A stretch of DNA of 64,000 bases from Sporosarcina sp. ANT_H38 (GTDB taxonomy: Bacteria > Bacillota > Bacilli > Bacillales_A > Planococcaceae). Of the stretch, positions 48,448 to 58,192 are shown piece by piece; position 1 is the first letter of the stretch; the number at the start of each line of letters is the position of its first letter. The DNA is taken from the NCBI RefSeq assembly GCF_008369195.1, contig NZ_VOBC01000001.1, forward strand, positions 2,232,001-2,296,000. Direction: 5' to 3'. The notes under the pieces were generated by a model that worked only from the letters and a program-made list of their open reading frames with translations, was not told the DNA's origin and did no database searches. The position numbers and the translations under genes are program-made.

Positions 48448-48720
48448 ACACGGCTGTTGATTAACCAAAAGTAATCAGTAATTAACTTATTTATTCCCTG
48501 GCGGCTACTTATATAATTGCGCTTTCGGATTGCTTTGGATTGAATGACTTCTATTTCGATTACTGAGATATCTTGATGTGTAGAGATGCGGCTTTGTTGC
48601 ATCCCTTGGTAATCGTATAGTTGCCTTTCATCCGTCCCACTCCAAATGCATAAACACACAGAGTGATGAAGCTTTTCGGGATGAAAGAATAGGTGACTTA
48701 TTACCTAGAGAAAATCCCCC
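48448..48720 (-). mobile_element. MITE-like structured repeat, copy C (truncated)
   Basis: Starts with the same terminal repeat (CACGGCTGTTGATTAACC) and continues in parallel with copy B through CCCTGGCGGCTACTTATATA and TTTCATCCGTCC...AAATGCATAA...AGAGTGATGAAGC to CCTAGAGAAAA. Similarity is lost at the position of the GATGCAAT-loop hairpin. No distal inverted repeat or target duplication is found. It has an insert of about 95 bp where copy B has 57. The rest of the gap 47972-49215 is A+T-rich, with an orphan GAGGAGGAG ribosome-like site at 48420-48428 and no convincing gene. Confidence 0.65.
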
Positions 48721-49009
48721 ATCTCCTATCGGGAGAACTCTAGTTGGTCTAGATTCGGGCTTTAACTGGAAGATCTATTTGAACTGAATATACAAATCGG
48801 TGACACTGCATTGCGACCGTTATCGAGACACTATTTATTTTTCAGCTCTTCGTACACAAAAGAATAATCGACAAGGACGTTGATTTGACGGAGCTGATTT
48901 TCTTTTTTGCACAACCATATCGTAAATCACCATAAATGTGCTGAGGTTTAACATTTCTTGATTTGAAATTATCGGGACACCGTCTAGAATTAGTCTCTTC
49001 AATTGGACA

Positions 49010-49061
49010 ACAATAAAACGAGCCTTTCCCTAAATTCATCGGGAAAGGCTCGTTTTATTGT
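49010..49061. terminator. 21 bp perfect hairpin terminator downstream of ktrD
   Basis: Arms 49010-49030 and 49041-49061 are exact reverse complements (ACAATAAAACGAGCCTTTCCC) around a 10 bp loop, with TTTTATTGT at the end in either direction. Confidence 0.85.
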
Positions 49062-49215
49062 ACTAATTATTTAGTAGTGACTCAGTTAAATAATTAGGTA
49101 GAACCAGCGTAGGTTCCTGATTAATGGTAGCCGAAGCGTTTCCATTGGAAACTTTCATTTCGAATTTTATAGCGGACTTTTTCAATGGCCTCATTTAAAA
49201 TGGGACAGCCTTTTA

Positions 49216-50565
49216 TTATCCGATAATAACCCTTTCCTTTGGAAAATGATATTTCAATTTCTTTGTTTTTCCTCCTAATGTAAAGAGGAACGAAATGAGC
49301 CCAACTCGTCCAATAAACATCAACAGCATGATGATCACTTTTCCAATTACAGAAAGATCTGATGTTATACCAAGTGACATGCCGCATGTTCCGAAAGCGG
49401 AAGTTATTTCAAATAACAGCGCAACTACCGGGACACCAGGTTCTGTCACAAGCAGAATGATAAGTGCTATCATGACCATTGCCAGCGCAAGGATAATGAC
49501 AGCAAATGAACGGAAAACATCTATCAACTTGATTTGCCGATGAAAGATATTAATGACTTGATTACCACGGGCAAAGTTGATTAGAAATAGGACCGCAACC
49601 GCAAATGTAGTTGTCCGAATTCCACCGCCTACTGAACTCGGTGAAGCGCCAATGAACATCAGTGAACTGATGAATATATCTGTTGCTTCACTGAACTTTG
49701 TTACATCATGCGTTGTAAGTCCTCCAGATCTTGAAGACACCGAAAAGAATAGTGCAGTAAATATTTTTTCATGCCATACCATTCCTTTGAAAGAATTCAT
49801 TGATTCCAAAATAAAGATTATGACCGTACCAAAAACGAGTAAAAATCCGAATGTAGAAGTAGTTATTTTGGTAAATAAGGAAAAACGGAAATTAGGTACT
49901 TTTTTCGAAAAATAACTTTTCACTTCAATTAGAACAGGAAAACCGATTGCTCCCAGTACGATAAGTATCATTGTCAAGGTCTGAACAAAGTAATCATTGA
50001 AATACTGCGTGAGCGACATTCCCGTAATATCAAATCCGGCATTTGTTGTTGCGGAAACCGACATGAACATTCCGTTGAGGAGCGCTTCACTAAATGTGTC
50101 ATAGAATCGCATTATATATGCTGTAAATAATAAGCCGCCAATGATTTCAATTAAAAATATAATTTTAACGATTTCCTGAATTAGATTAACTACCCCAGCG
50201 AGACTGTACTGATTATGATCGACCATAATTAGCTGCCGTTCTCGTAAACCAATTCGCTTTCTGACGAGCAACCAAAAAAACGTACCGATCGACATGATTC
50301 CAATTCCACCAATTTGCAACACAAGCATAAGCATACAAATACCGAAAACAGAATAAGTACTCCCAATACTAATGGGTGTTAGTCCGGTAACGCTGACGGC
50401 ACTGACGGCTGTAAACAAACTATCAATGAAGCTCACCTTCACACCAGGTAGATAAACTCCCGGCAAATTTAACAGTAAAAACGAAAATGCAATAGCCACA
50501 AAATAATAAAACACAATTACTTGAGCAGGAGTGAACCTGCGTAAATTCTCGCGATTGAATTTCAT
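49216..50565 (-). CDS. ktrD: Potassium channel subunit KtrD (TrkH/KtrB family)
   Basis: A 449-residue membrane protein with the four M1-P-M2 repeats of the KtrB/TrkH superfamily. Selectivity-filter-like loops are seen in all four: SAVSVTGLTP near 54-63, SATTNAGFDI near 171-180, SSRSGGLTT near 275-283, and SAFGTCGMS near 389-397. The C-terminal MLLMFIGRVGLISFLF is conserved. It probably pairs with KtrC (21497-22156), as in B. subtilis where the genes are also unlinked. The ATG follows GAAAGGAAC. Confidence 0.9.
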   Translation of the reverse strand: MKFNRENLRRFTPAQVIVFYYFVAIAFSFLLLNLPGVYLPGVKVSFIDSLFTAVSAVSVTGLTPISIGSTYSVFGICMLMLVLQIGGIGIMSIGTFFWLLVRKRIGLRERQLIMVDHNQYSLAGVVNLIQEIVKIIFLIEIIGGLLFTAYIMRFYDTFSEALLNGMFMSVSATTNAGFDITGMSLTQYFNDYFVQTLTMILIVLGAIGFPVLIEVKSYFSKKVPNFRFSLFTKITTSTFGFLLVFGTVIIFILESMNSFKGMVWHEKIFTALFFSVSSRSGGLTTHDVTKFSEATDIFISSLMFIGASPSSVGGGIRTTTFAVAVLFLINFARGNQVINIFHRQIKLIDVFRSFAVIILALAMVMIALIILLVTEPGVPVVALLFEITSAFGTCGMSLGITSDLSVIGKVIIMLLMFIGRVGLISFLFTLGGKTKKLKYHFPKERVIIG

Positions 50566-50653
50566 TCAGTTCACCGTTCCTTTCACCAATGATAAGGTGT
50601 CCTACCTATTTTAGAGAAGTCGGATGAAAAAAGAAAGAAAGAACTGATTTATA

Positions 50654-50686
50654 TTAAAAAAGCAGTCGTGCAATTGCACGACCGCC
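50654..50686 (-). terminator. Terminator of the TerC-family gene
   Basis: Stem GCGGTCGTGC/GCACGACTGC with an AATT loop, then TTTTTTA on the minus strand, directly past the stop codon. Confidence 0.88.
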
Positions 50687-50693
50687 TCTAAAT

Positions 50694-51449
50694 TCATGCT
50701 TTTTTCTTGCTTTTTCTAACCCCAAACAAGTAACCATTTAGTCCAATTCCAAGTAGAACAATCCAGAATGTCACTTGCCACCCAGTTGAATGTGGGAAGG
50801 ATTCATCGAGGATAGCCAAGCCTGGATGTGCCAGTGCAAGAACAGCCAATTTGACACCAACCCATCCAACAATAAGAAATGCCGCCGTTTCCAATGAAGG
50901 GAACTTTTGCAAAAGAACAACAAAATGACGTGCAGCAAATCGCATGATGACTAAACCAATTATACCACCTAACAGCATGACGATGAATTGTCCACCGTTA
51001 ATGCCACCAATATCGAAATTACCAACTTTAGGTAACGTTACCGCAAGAGCAACAGCTGCCAACATCGAATCTAGTGCAAATGCAATATCCGCAAGTTCGA
51101 CTTTCACAACCGTCATCCAAAAACCGGATTGTTTGCCTTTTTTAGCATCGGGATGTGCATCCCCACCTTTTCGCTGGTCAATAATGTGCTTAACGGAAAT
51201 GAACAATAAGTATGCTGCCCCAAGAGCTTGTATTTGCCAGATGTTCACGAGGAATGTGATCATGAACAATGCTGCAAAACGGAAAACAAACGCTCCTAAT
51301 AATCCGTAAAAAAGTGCCTTTCGCTGTTGATCACGTGGTAAATGCTTTACCATGACCGCCATAACAACCGCGTTATCCGCTGCTAGTAATCCTTCAAGTA
51401 CGATGAGTACAAGAAGTACCCATGCATATTCCAATATTATTGCTTCCAA
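50694..51449 (-). CDS. TerC-family membrane protein (YkoY/MeeY-like)
   Basis: A 251-residue protein with about seven helices. The TerC motif EGLLAADNAVVMAVMVKHLP near 19-38 (acidic and Asn residues in the first helix) and VKVELADIAFALDSMLAAVAL near 115-135 supply the conserved intramembrane acidic residues thought to bind Mn2+. In B. subtilis such proteins export manganese and help metallate secreted enzymes. Start TTG 51449 after AGGAGG. It is preceded by a yybP-ykoY riboswitch, which supports a manganese role. Confidence 0.88.
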   Translation of the reverse strand: MEAIILEYAWVLLVLIVLEGLLAADNAVVMAVMVKHLPRDQQRKALFYGLLGAFVFRFAALFMITFLVNIWQIQALGAAYLLFISVKHIIDQRKGGDAHPDAKKGKQSGFWMTVVKVELADIAFALDSMLAAVALAVTLPKVGNFDIGGINGGQFIVMLLGGIIGLVIMRFAARHFVVLLQKFPSLETAAFLIVGWVGVKLAVLALAHPGLAILDESFPHSTGWQVTFWIVLLGIGLNGYLFGVRKSKKKA

Positions 51450-51474
51450 TACAATTCCTCCTAGTTTAAATCAA

Positions 51475-51625
51475 ATAAAAGAGACCCTCACCTAATAAAA
51501 GGCAAAGGTCTCGCTAAGTCGGAATTTTAGTTTACAAAAATCCAGCTATCATAACCGATGGCAAAAGCCATGTATTGACGACTATGAAATAGGTTTCCCT
51601 ATAGCTACTCCCCCTTGACATAAAG
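51475..51625 (-). ncRNA. yybP-ykoY manganese riboswitch
   Basis: The minus-strand leader has the family's conserved pieces in order: GGGGGAGTAGC (near 51617-51607), GGGAAACC, CGTCAATACAT, GCCATCGG, GCTGG and TTAGCGAGACCTTTGCC. It ends in a terminator-like stem GAGACC...GGTCTC (51481-51512) followed by TTTTATTT. It lies 30 bp before the TerC-family gene. Members turn the gene on with Mn2+ by preventing termination. The conserved AGCGAGACCTTTGCC is shared between the aptamer and the terminator stem, consistent with a transcriptional switch. Confidence 0.92.
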
Positions 51626-51693
51626 TCAAAAGTTATTAAGTTCGGGTACTTTCAATTTATTATACCACAATTATCTCATAAGTAAATTGTGAA

Positions 51694-52782
51694 TCACCCT
51701 ATTTTTATATGAAATTCGCTTTTTTTCTTGTTTTTCTCATAAAATGCTGTCATAGATGGTATCGACTTAATAAAGTCGGCGCATACTATCCCGCTTCCTT
51801 CAAGAAGCCTCTCTGCAACCGTCGTATCGAAAGAGGCATCCCACATCATATAATCAAGTGTTTCAGCCTCGACACCCAGTGTGCGCTGTAATCGAATTGA
51901 AGAGAGTCCTCTTTCAGCAAGGAACCGAGGTAATCTGCCTTTAGGTTTTTTCCCTGTCAATTCAACGACCATTGCACAGTAAATTTCTTCAATCGGATGC
52001 GGTGCAGGATCCGTTAAGTGAACCGTATGGCTGACTGCCGCCTCATGGTTAGACAAATATACTGTAGCGTTGATAATATAATCAATCGGCACAACATTTA
52101 TACACGCCTTAGTTTTCCCAACATAAGGGATAATCGGCATCCATCGTAATTTATCAATCATATTCATAAAAAAATATGGACCGTCAAACTTAATAGTTTC
52201 ACCTGTTGTAGAGTGACCACGTACAATTCCAGGACGAATAATTGTCACAGCGGACTCCTTCTTCAGTTCTTCCACAAGTAGTTCCGCTTCAAATTTCGTT
52301 TCCTCATAATGATTTTTAAAAGAATTCGGACGAATTAATTCAGTTTCAAGCAATTTCCCTTCCCTTTTCCCTGCAACATAGGCCGTGCTAAAATACATAA
52401 AGCGCTCGATAGAAGGATGATTCCTTACGAATTCCACCACTTGTCTCGTCCCTTCAACATTGACCTGCCATGCGATTGCAGCCTTCACAGCAAGATCATA
52501 TATGGCAGCAAGATGCCATATAGTTAACGTTTCCTCATGTAACTCTTTAATCATCTGCTGGTCCATCCCGAGTCCAGGTTTCGTAATATCCCCGACTACT
52601 ATTTCAAATCGAAAAGCAATATTCATCTCATTCATAATAGACGTAGCTTTTTCCTTTGCGAGCTCCACTTGACTTGACTGAACCACAGTGTAAATTTTCT
52701 CCACTTTTCCAGTACGTATTAATTCTTTTATTAATTGTGTAGCTATGAATCCGGGAAAACCTGTAAAAAGATGAGTTTTCAT
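51694..52782 (-). CDS. Extended SDR, thioester-reductase/NAD-epimerase-like
   Basis: A 362-residue NAD(P)-binding oxidoreductase. TGFPGFIATQLIKEL near 7-21 is the Rossmann motif, the catalytic pair is in YEETK near 160-164, and FSTAYVAGKREGKL and IIRPGIVRGHSTTGE are typical of the male-sterility/thioester-reductase branch (NAD_binding_4). It could reduce an acyl thioester or act on a nucleotide sugar; substrate unknown. The ATG follows AAGGGGG. It is apparently monocistronic; an echo of repeat D lies upstream near 52864. Confidence 0.8.
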   Translation of the reverse strand: MKTHLFTGFPGFIATQLIKELIRTGKVEKIYTVVQSSQVELAKEKATSIMNEMNIAFRFEIVVGDITKPGLGMDQQMIKELHEETLTIWHLAAIYDLAVKAAIAWQVNVEGTRQVVEFVRNHPSIERFMYFSTAYVAGKREGKLLETELIRPNSFKNHYEETKFEAELLVEELKKESAVTIIRPGIVRGHSTTGETIKFDGPYFFMNMIDKLRWMPIIPYVGKTKACINVVPIDYIINATVYLSNHEAAVSHTVHLTDPAPHPIEEIYCAMVVELTGKKPKGRLPRFLAERGLSSIRLQRTLGVEAETLDYMMWDASFDTTVAERLLEGSGIVCADFIKSIPSMTAFYEKNKKKSEFHIKIG

Positions 52783-52944
52783 ATAATTCCCCCTTATTCA
52801 AGTAGTGTAGCATTAGAATTAATAATGAGAAACAATATTCAGTTTAATCACTAGTTATACGTATTGAATGAACGATTCCATTGAATAACACTTCTACCAC
52901 TCCTGAAATGCACTACAATCTGTTCGAATACATGTCGGATTCAA

Positions 52945-52977
52945 TATGAAAAGAACCTCCCTAGAAAGGAGGTTCTT
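52945..52977 (-). terminator. Terminator of the RND transporter gene
   Basis: Stem AAGAACCTCC/GGAGGTTCTT around CTAGAAA, then TTTCATATT on the minus strand, just past the stop codon. Confidence 0.88.
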
Positions 52978-52984
52978 CCGTTAT

Positions 52985-55900
52985 TTACTTTCCAACTGCT
53001 CGCCTTCTCGTTTGTCGATCAAATAAGCTATAAATGACAGGCACAACGTACAGTGTCAATAAGGTCGAGCTAAGTAAGCCACCAATCACCACAATGCCCA
53101 TAGGTTGGTTCATTTCAGTTCCTTCGCCAATACCCAGTGCAAGAGGCAGCAAACCAAGAATGGTCGTCAGTGCCGTCATAAGGATAGGACGCAACCGATC
53201 TCTGGAAGATGAGATAATCGCATCATAAGTGCTAAGTCCAGTTTCTTTTCGCTGATTAATGTAGTCGATAAGTACAATCCCATTATTAACTACAATCCCT
53301 ACAAGGACGAGAATTCCAATTATCGCTGTCACACTAATTGGCGTACTCGTCAGGAATAGACCCAGCGCTACCCCAATTATCATAAGTGGCACAGAGAACA
53401 TGATAACGAATGGATATTTGAAAGATTCGAACTGCGCAGCCATGACAATATAAACAAGTGCAACGGCTAATAATATCGCCATGGTCATGTCATCAATCGC
53501 ACTTTCGAATAACTCCCTGTCACCGCCAAATGTCAATTCAATTTCCTCCGGCAGATTGAGTTGGTCAACCACGTCATTCACTTCCTTCGTCATCTCCCCA
53601 AGAGTCAGTGACGATACATATTTCACATTGAAGGTAACCGAATGTGCCTGATCAACACGCTGGATGGCAACTGGCCCTTCAGCAATGTCGATTGTCGCAA
53701 CTTCGTCGAGCCTTACAAAAGTACCTGTAGGAGTACGAAGTTTTAATTTTTTCAACTTATCTATGCTGTTGTGGAATTTTTCATCGTATTTCACATAGAC
53801 AGCGAATACCTCTTCATTTTTCCCAATAATTTGCGTGGCTAATGAACCGCGTGTAACATTGTTAACCGTTTGCGCAATTTGATAAGGCACTAATCCTTTA
53901 CCGGATGCTTTATCACGATCCACTTCTATTTGGATTTCTTGAATGGTATTTTGAAGATTGTTTGTGACTTCCGTTATCGGATCAAGATCAACCAGTTTGC
54001 TGTTCAATTTCGTAACCGCATCATTTAGACGCACTTCATCAGTATCTTTCATTGAGAACGTCAATGTATTCGGACTTGAACCTGCCGCAGTCTGCATTAT
54101 GAAGCTGATTTTCGCATCATCTCCGACAGTTTTCAACACTTCGGGTTGCACTTCATCTACGAATTCAAAAATCGAACGTTCCCTGTCTGCAAGTGGCACA
54201 AGTTTTACAGATATTTCTGCAATATTCGCTTTAGATGTACCTTGCGCTATGTCCTGTTGTGTTCCACCAACTAGACTGACGTATACATCTACGTCACGCT
54301 GTTCTTTCAATTGCCCTTCGATTCGTTTTACGACTTCGTCAGTCGCAGTAGATGATGAACCGTTCGGCAACTTCACCGTAATGTTGACAAATCCCTCGTC
54401 AGTTGCTGGCAAAAACTCTGTCCCGACTTTAGTTAAGGCAAAGCTACCTAACACGAGCGCAATTAGCGTCAATATCAGAACCACTGACCGGTGTTTCAGT
54501 GACCACTTCACTGACCTTTCAAAGTTGTTAAACCCTTTTGAACGACGTCTCCGCGCTTCTACATTTCTCTTCGGTTTCTTCAGCAGACGGCTCGCCATCA
54601 TGGGCACAACCGTCAATGCAACAATGAGTGATGCGAATAAGCTAAAGGAAATCGTCAAGGCAAATTCCGTGAAAATTTGTCCGATTAGTCCACTGATAAA
54701 TACCACCGGGACGAAGACAGCAAGCGTTGTTAACGTTGACGCAATGATAGCACCACCAATTTCCTTCGAACCTTCTGAGGCCGCTACTTGCGGACTCTTC
54801 CCCATAGCAAGATGCCGTTCAATATTTTCAATTACAACAATCGAGTTATCAACTAACATACCAATACCAAGTGCAAGCGCACCAAGCGTCATAATATTAA
54901 GCGAGAAATCTGCAAAAAACATTAGAACAAATGTAACGATTACAGAGTACGGAATGGCAATGCCGATAATGATTGGGCTTTTTATGCCACGTAGGAAGAA
55001 AAACAAAACAAGCATCGCGAAAATACCGCCCAATATTAGCGATTGTCCAATATTCCCAATGGCAAGTTTCACATAATCGCCCTGGTCAAACAGTATGTCT
55101 GATTCGACACCTTTGAATTCGTCTTTTTCCAGAAGCTTATCGAGAGACTCTTTGAATGCGGTCGATACATTCGCTGTATTTGCGCCGGATTCTTGCAGCA
55201 CTGACATCAGAACCGCTTGCTGATCATTCGCACGGGTTTTCGTAGCAGACTCAGCTTCTAAACGTGCTACATCCGCTACATCGCCGATTGTTACTTTTTT
55301 TCCAGTCTGCGGACTCACCCCCACCGTAACGCTACGAATATCAGATATGGTCGTTAACGTACTGATGATACGGGTCGTGAGTTGCTTGCCGTCTTTCGTT
55401 TCAATTGGTTCCCCTGGCATGGACACATTATTTGACTGAATCGCCTGAACAATATCTGATTGGACAAGTCCATTCGCTTCAAGTTTTTTCTGATCTAGAA
55501 TAATCTGTACTTCTTCCACCAGTTTACCCGAGGTGGAAACACTTGCTACACCATTTGTTCGGCGTAACTCAGTCTCCAACTGCTCCGCAATTTTCCGGAC
55601 ATCAGTATCTCCTGCCGTTGCACGTAATGATAATTGAATAACCGGGAACTGGGATGGATCAAATTTCATAAAGCGCGGTTTACTTGCACCTTCAGGAATT
55701 GGAATCTGATCGACCCGTTGCATAATATCAAGCTGGACATCATCGATTTTCGTTGACCAGTCGAACTCGAGTAAAATGAAATTGGCGCCTTCCTGCGAGG
55801 TGGATTGCATTGACTTTAATCCGGGCGCAGTCGATAAGCTTGCTTCGAGCGGTTTTGTTATTTTCTCGCTCACTTCAGCTGGAGATGCTCCTGGATAACT

Positions 55901-56047
55901 TGTCACAACGACAGCAATCGGCGGATTTAATTCAGGAATGAGCGTCACAGGAATACGAAAAAATGACACAACCCCAAGAATGATGATAAGAAACATTATG
56001 ACCATCGTAAATACAGGCCTTTTTATAGAAAAATCACTGATTTTCAT
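52985..56047 (-). CDS. RND-family efflux transporter permease
   Basis: A 1020-residue RND pump with twelve membrane helices and two large external loops. It starts MKISDFSIKRPVFTMVIMF. TSYPGASPAEVSEKITKPLE near 48-67 and LGALALGIGMLVDNSIVVIENIERHL near 390-415 (helix 4 with its functional Asp, shown as LVDNSIVVIEN) are standard, as is GIVVNNGIVLIDYINQR in the second half. It probably exports lipids, surfactants or drugs using the proton gradient. No adaptor (HlyD-like) or outer-membrane partner is adjacent. It looks nearer AcrB/Mdt-type than B. subtilis SwrC at its N-terminus. The ATG follows AAAGGAA. Confidence 0.92.
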   Translation of the reverse strand: MKISDFSIKRPVFTMVIMFLIIILGVVSFFRIPVTLIPELNPPIAVVVTSYPGASPAEVSEKITKPLEASLSTAPGLKSMQSTSQEGANFILLEFDWSTKIDDVQLDIMQRVDQIPIPEGASKPRFMKFDPSQFPVIQLSLRATAGDTDVRKIAEQLETELRRTNGVASVSTSGKLVEEVQIILDQKKLEANGLVQSDIVQAIQSNNVSMPGEPIETKDGKQLTTRIISTLTTISDIRSVTVGVSPQTGKKVTIGDVADVARLEAESATKTRANDQQAVLMSVLQESGANTANVSTAFKESLDKLLEKDEFKGVESDILFDQGDYVKLAIGNIGQSLILGGIFAMLVLFFFLRGIKSPIIIGIAIPYSVIVTFVLMFFADFSLNIMTLGALALGIGMLVDNSIVVIENIERHLAMGKSPQVAASEGSKEIGGAIIASTLTTLAVFVPVVFISGLIGQIFTEFALTISFSLFASLIVALTVVPMMASRLLKKPKRNVEARRRRSKGFNNFERSVKWSLKHRSVVLILTLIALVLGSFALTKVGTEFLPATDEGFVNITVKLPNGSSSTATDEVVKRIEGQLKEQRDVDVYVSLVGGTQQDIAQGTSKANIAEISVKLVPLADRERSIFEFVDEVQPEVLKTVGDDAKISFIMQTAAGSSPNTLTFSMKDTDEVRLNDAVTKLNSKLVDLDPITEVTNNLQNTIQEIQIEVDRDKASGKGLVPYQIAQTVNNVTRGSLATQIIGKNEEVFAVYVKYDEKFHNSIDKLKKLKLRTPTGTFVRLDEVATIDIAEGPVAIQRVDQAHSVTFNVKYVSSLTLGEMTKEVNDVVDQLNLPEEIELTFGGDRELFESAIDDMTMAILLAVALVYIVMAAQFESFKYPFVIMFSVPLMIIGVALGLFLTSTPISVTAIIGILVLVGIVVNNGIVLIDYINQRKETGLSTYDAIISSSRDRLRPILMTALTTILGLLPLALGIGEGTEMNQPMGIVVIGGLLSSTLLTLYVVPVIYSLFDRQTRRRAVGK

Positions 56048-56114
56048 TTACACATTCCTTTCTTTATAGGAAAAACACAAGGTTCCGTCTTGCCCCGGCA
56101 GGCATAAGTAATAG

Positions 56115-56175
56115 AGGAAGGCAGTTTAAGATCGCAACTTCCTGTCGCAACAAGGAGGGATGTAGTCTAATCCGT
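56115..56175. repeat. Dispersed intergenic repeat R, copy 3
   Basis: AGGAAGGCAGTTTAAG, TTCCTGTCGCAACAAGGAGG and GGATGTAGTCTAATCC align with the copies at 29923 and 5611. The 56048-56407 gap holds this, GC-rich debris and the prfC terminator; no gene seen. Confidence 0.6.
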
Positions 56176-56360
56176 TTTAACAGCAAAACGTCAACAGACC
56201 CGTAAACTTTCCGGACGGCTTTTGACAAAGGGGGTGAAGTCTGGAGTCTAGACAACGACCCAAGTAGAAAAAACTTATACTTCATTATCTTTTAAAAGGA
56301 CTTCACTTCATTAATCATAATGAAAGATGGAGTCGACTTCAAATTAGAGCGTCTATTGTA

Positions 56361-56402
56361 TAAAAAAACCCGGCAAGGCGGTTGAACCGGCTTGTCGGGT
56401 TT
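56361..56402 (-). terminator. Terminator of prfC
   Basis: AACCCG-CAAG/CTTG-CGGGTT stem with an inner CCGG pairing, followed by TTTTTTTATA on the minus strand. Confidence 0.88.
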
Positions 56403-56407
56403 CAGAA

Positions 56408-57982
56408 TTATAACTGGCTGTATAGCTCAATATCAGGATTTTTATCATTGAACCAACGCATTGCAAATTCGTTTTCAAATAAGAATACGAGTTTGTTGTG
56501 GCGATCTTTTACAAGCATTGCACGTTGCCCTGCCATTGATTCTTTGACGTCGCTTTCGTTGACAATCCAACGCGCAACTTTCGAACCGACATGCTCCATG
56601 CGCACTTCAACGTTATATTCATTCTGCATCCGGTGCTCAAACACTTCAAATTGAAGTTGACCAACTGCACCTAGAATTACTTCTTCAGTGTGAAGCGTCC
56701 GGTAATACTGAATTGCCCCCTCTTGAACAAGCTGAAGAATTCCTTTATGGAAATGCTTAGATTTCATAACGTTTTTCGCCGTTACCCGAACAAAGAGCTC
56801 CGGTGTAAACTGTGGCAGCGCATCGAATAGGAAGTTTGATTTACCACCGATAACCGTATCCCCAATTTGGTAGTTCCCCGTATCATGAAGACCGATAATA
56901 TCACCCGCTACCGCTTCATCCACTATTTCACGGTCATCTGCAAGAAACTGCGTTGTCTGTGTCAGTTTGAATGTTCTAGAAATACGTGGTACCGTTACTG
57001 TCATTCCACGTTCGAATGCACCTGAAACAATACGGACGAATGCGATTCTATCACGGTGCATCGGGTTCATATTCGCTTGAATTTTAAAGATAAATCCTGA
57101 AAACTCTTCCGAATACGGATCGATTTCAGTTTTATCCTTTGTTATTCGTGGTTGAGGTGGTGGTGAAAATTGTAAAAACGTTTCCAAAAACGTCTGCACA
57201 CCGAAATTCGTCAACGCACTACCGAAAAATACAGGTGTCAGTTCGCCTATAGCTATTTTCTCTTCATCAAAATCATTACCTGCTTCGTTAAGAAGTAAAA
57301 CATCTTCAAGTGCTTGCTTATAATATGAAGTTTCCATCATCGGATGTGGTTCTGCAAGCCCGCCGTCTTCATTTATCGCAAGAAAACGTTTGTCATCGTC
57401 GACCCGCACCTGTTCAACACGTTTATTAAAACGGTCGTAAATACCAATGAACTCTTTACCCATCCCTATTGGCCAGTTCATCGCGTAAGACTGAATGCCA
57501 AGCACTTCTTCCAATTCCTCCATCAGTTCAAGCGGTTCTTTACCTTGACGGTCCATTTTATTAATGAACGTGAAGATTGGAATTCCACGCATACGGCATA
57601 CTTTGAATAATTTAATTGTCTGTGGCTCGATTCCTTTTGCTGAGTCGACCATCATTACAGCCGCATCGACTGCCATAAGTGTTCGGTATGTGTCTTCACT
57701 GAAATCTTCGTGTCCAGGTGTATCTAGGATGTTAACACGCTTACCATCATAATCGAATTGCATAACAGATGATGTCACCGAAATCCCACGCTGTTTCTCA
57801 ATTTCCATCCAGTCCGAAGTTGCAAATTTCCCTGACTTCTTCCCTTTTACTGTTCCAGCATCGCGAATTGCGCCACCGAAATAGAGTAGTTTTTCTGTGA
57901 TTGTCGTTTTCCCGGCATCCGGGTGAGAAATAATTGCAAACGTACGGCGTGATGCAATTTCTTCTTGTATTGGTTTATCCAT
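56408..57982 (-). CDS. prfC: Peptide chain release factor 3
   Basis: Translational GTPase that removes RF1/RF2 from the ribosome after peptide release. G1 is SHPDAGKTT near 19-27, the switch [16 protein letters not shown] block near 63-77, G3 [13 protein letters not shown] near 87-99, and G4 NKMDR. Domains II and III follow, and the C-terminus contains [10 protein letters not shown]. Its 524 residues match RF3. Presence of RF3 is patchy among Bacillales and it is lacking, as far as I recall, in B. subtilis. The ATG follows GAAGGAG. Confidence 0.95.
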   Translation of the reverse strand: MDKPIQEEIASRRTFAIISHPDAGKTTITEKLLYFGGAIRDAGTVKGKKSGKFATSDWMEIEKQRGISVTSSVMQFDYDGKRVNILDTPGHEDFSEDTYRTLMAVDAAVMMVDSAKGIEPQTIKLFKVCRMRGIPIFTFINKMDRQGKEPLELMEELEEVLGIQSYAMNWPIGMGKEFIGIYDRFNKRVEQVRVDDDKRFLAINEDGGLAEPHPMMETSYYKQALEDVLLLNEAGNDFDEEKIAIGELTPVFFGSALTNFGVQTFLETFLQFSPPPQPRITKDKTEIDPYSEEFSGFIFKIQANMNPMHRDRIAFVRIVSGAFERGMTVTVPRISRTFKLTQTTQFLADDREIVDEAVAGDIIGLHDTGNYQIGDTVIGGKSNFLFDALPQFTPELFVRVTAKNVMKSKHFHKGILQLVQEGAIQYYRTLHTEEVILGAVGQLQFEVFEHRMQNEYNVEVRMEHVGSKVARWIVNESDVKESMAGQRAMLVKDRHNKLVFLFENEFAMRWFNDKNPDIELYSQL

Positions 57983-58192
57983 TATATATTGTCTCCTTCT
58001 GTTCTGCTTTTCTTAGCATAAGTTTATCATAGTCTAAACTGCAGTATATAATTTGGATAAATGCTTTTGCATCCATATTTGCGGGTGCTCAACAAAACAG
58101 CAGCTCTGTATTATGGTTTATTATATCGTTTCCTACTAGGGAGGATTCAGGGGTAAAAGTAATAGACAAGCACGCACCCCAAAAATACACAA

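Noticed and set aside
48414..48659. 81-codon minus-strand ORF over copy C
   Set aside because: Lies in the non-coding repeat; composition is not protein-like and there is no ribosome site.
48842..49039. 65-codon minus-strand ORF between copy C and ktrD
   Set aside because: Starts inside the 21 bp terminator hairpin and has no ribosome site; another frame over the same bases is equally open.
53958..55076. 372-codon plus-strand ORF opposite the RND gene
   Set aside because: Long but Ser/Thr/Pro-rich antisense shadow of a well-supported RND coding frame.
56170..56200. GTCAACAGACCCGT resembling the MITE end sequence
   Set aside because: Only the outer bases match, the CACG tip is missing, and no element homology follows on either side.
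56064..56285. 73-codon minus-strand ORF upstream of the RND gene
   Set aside because: Spans dispersed repeat R and GC-rich debris; no plausible ribosome site.
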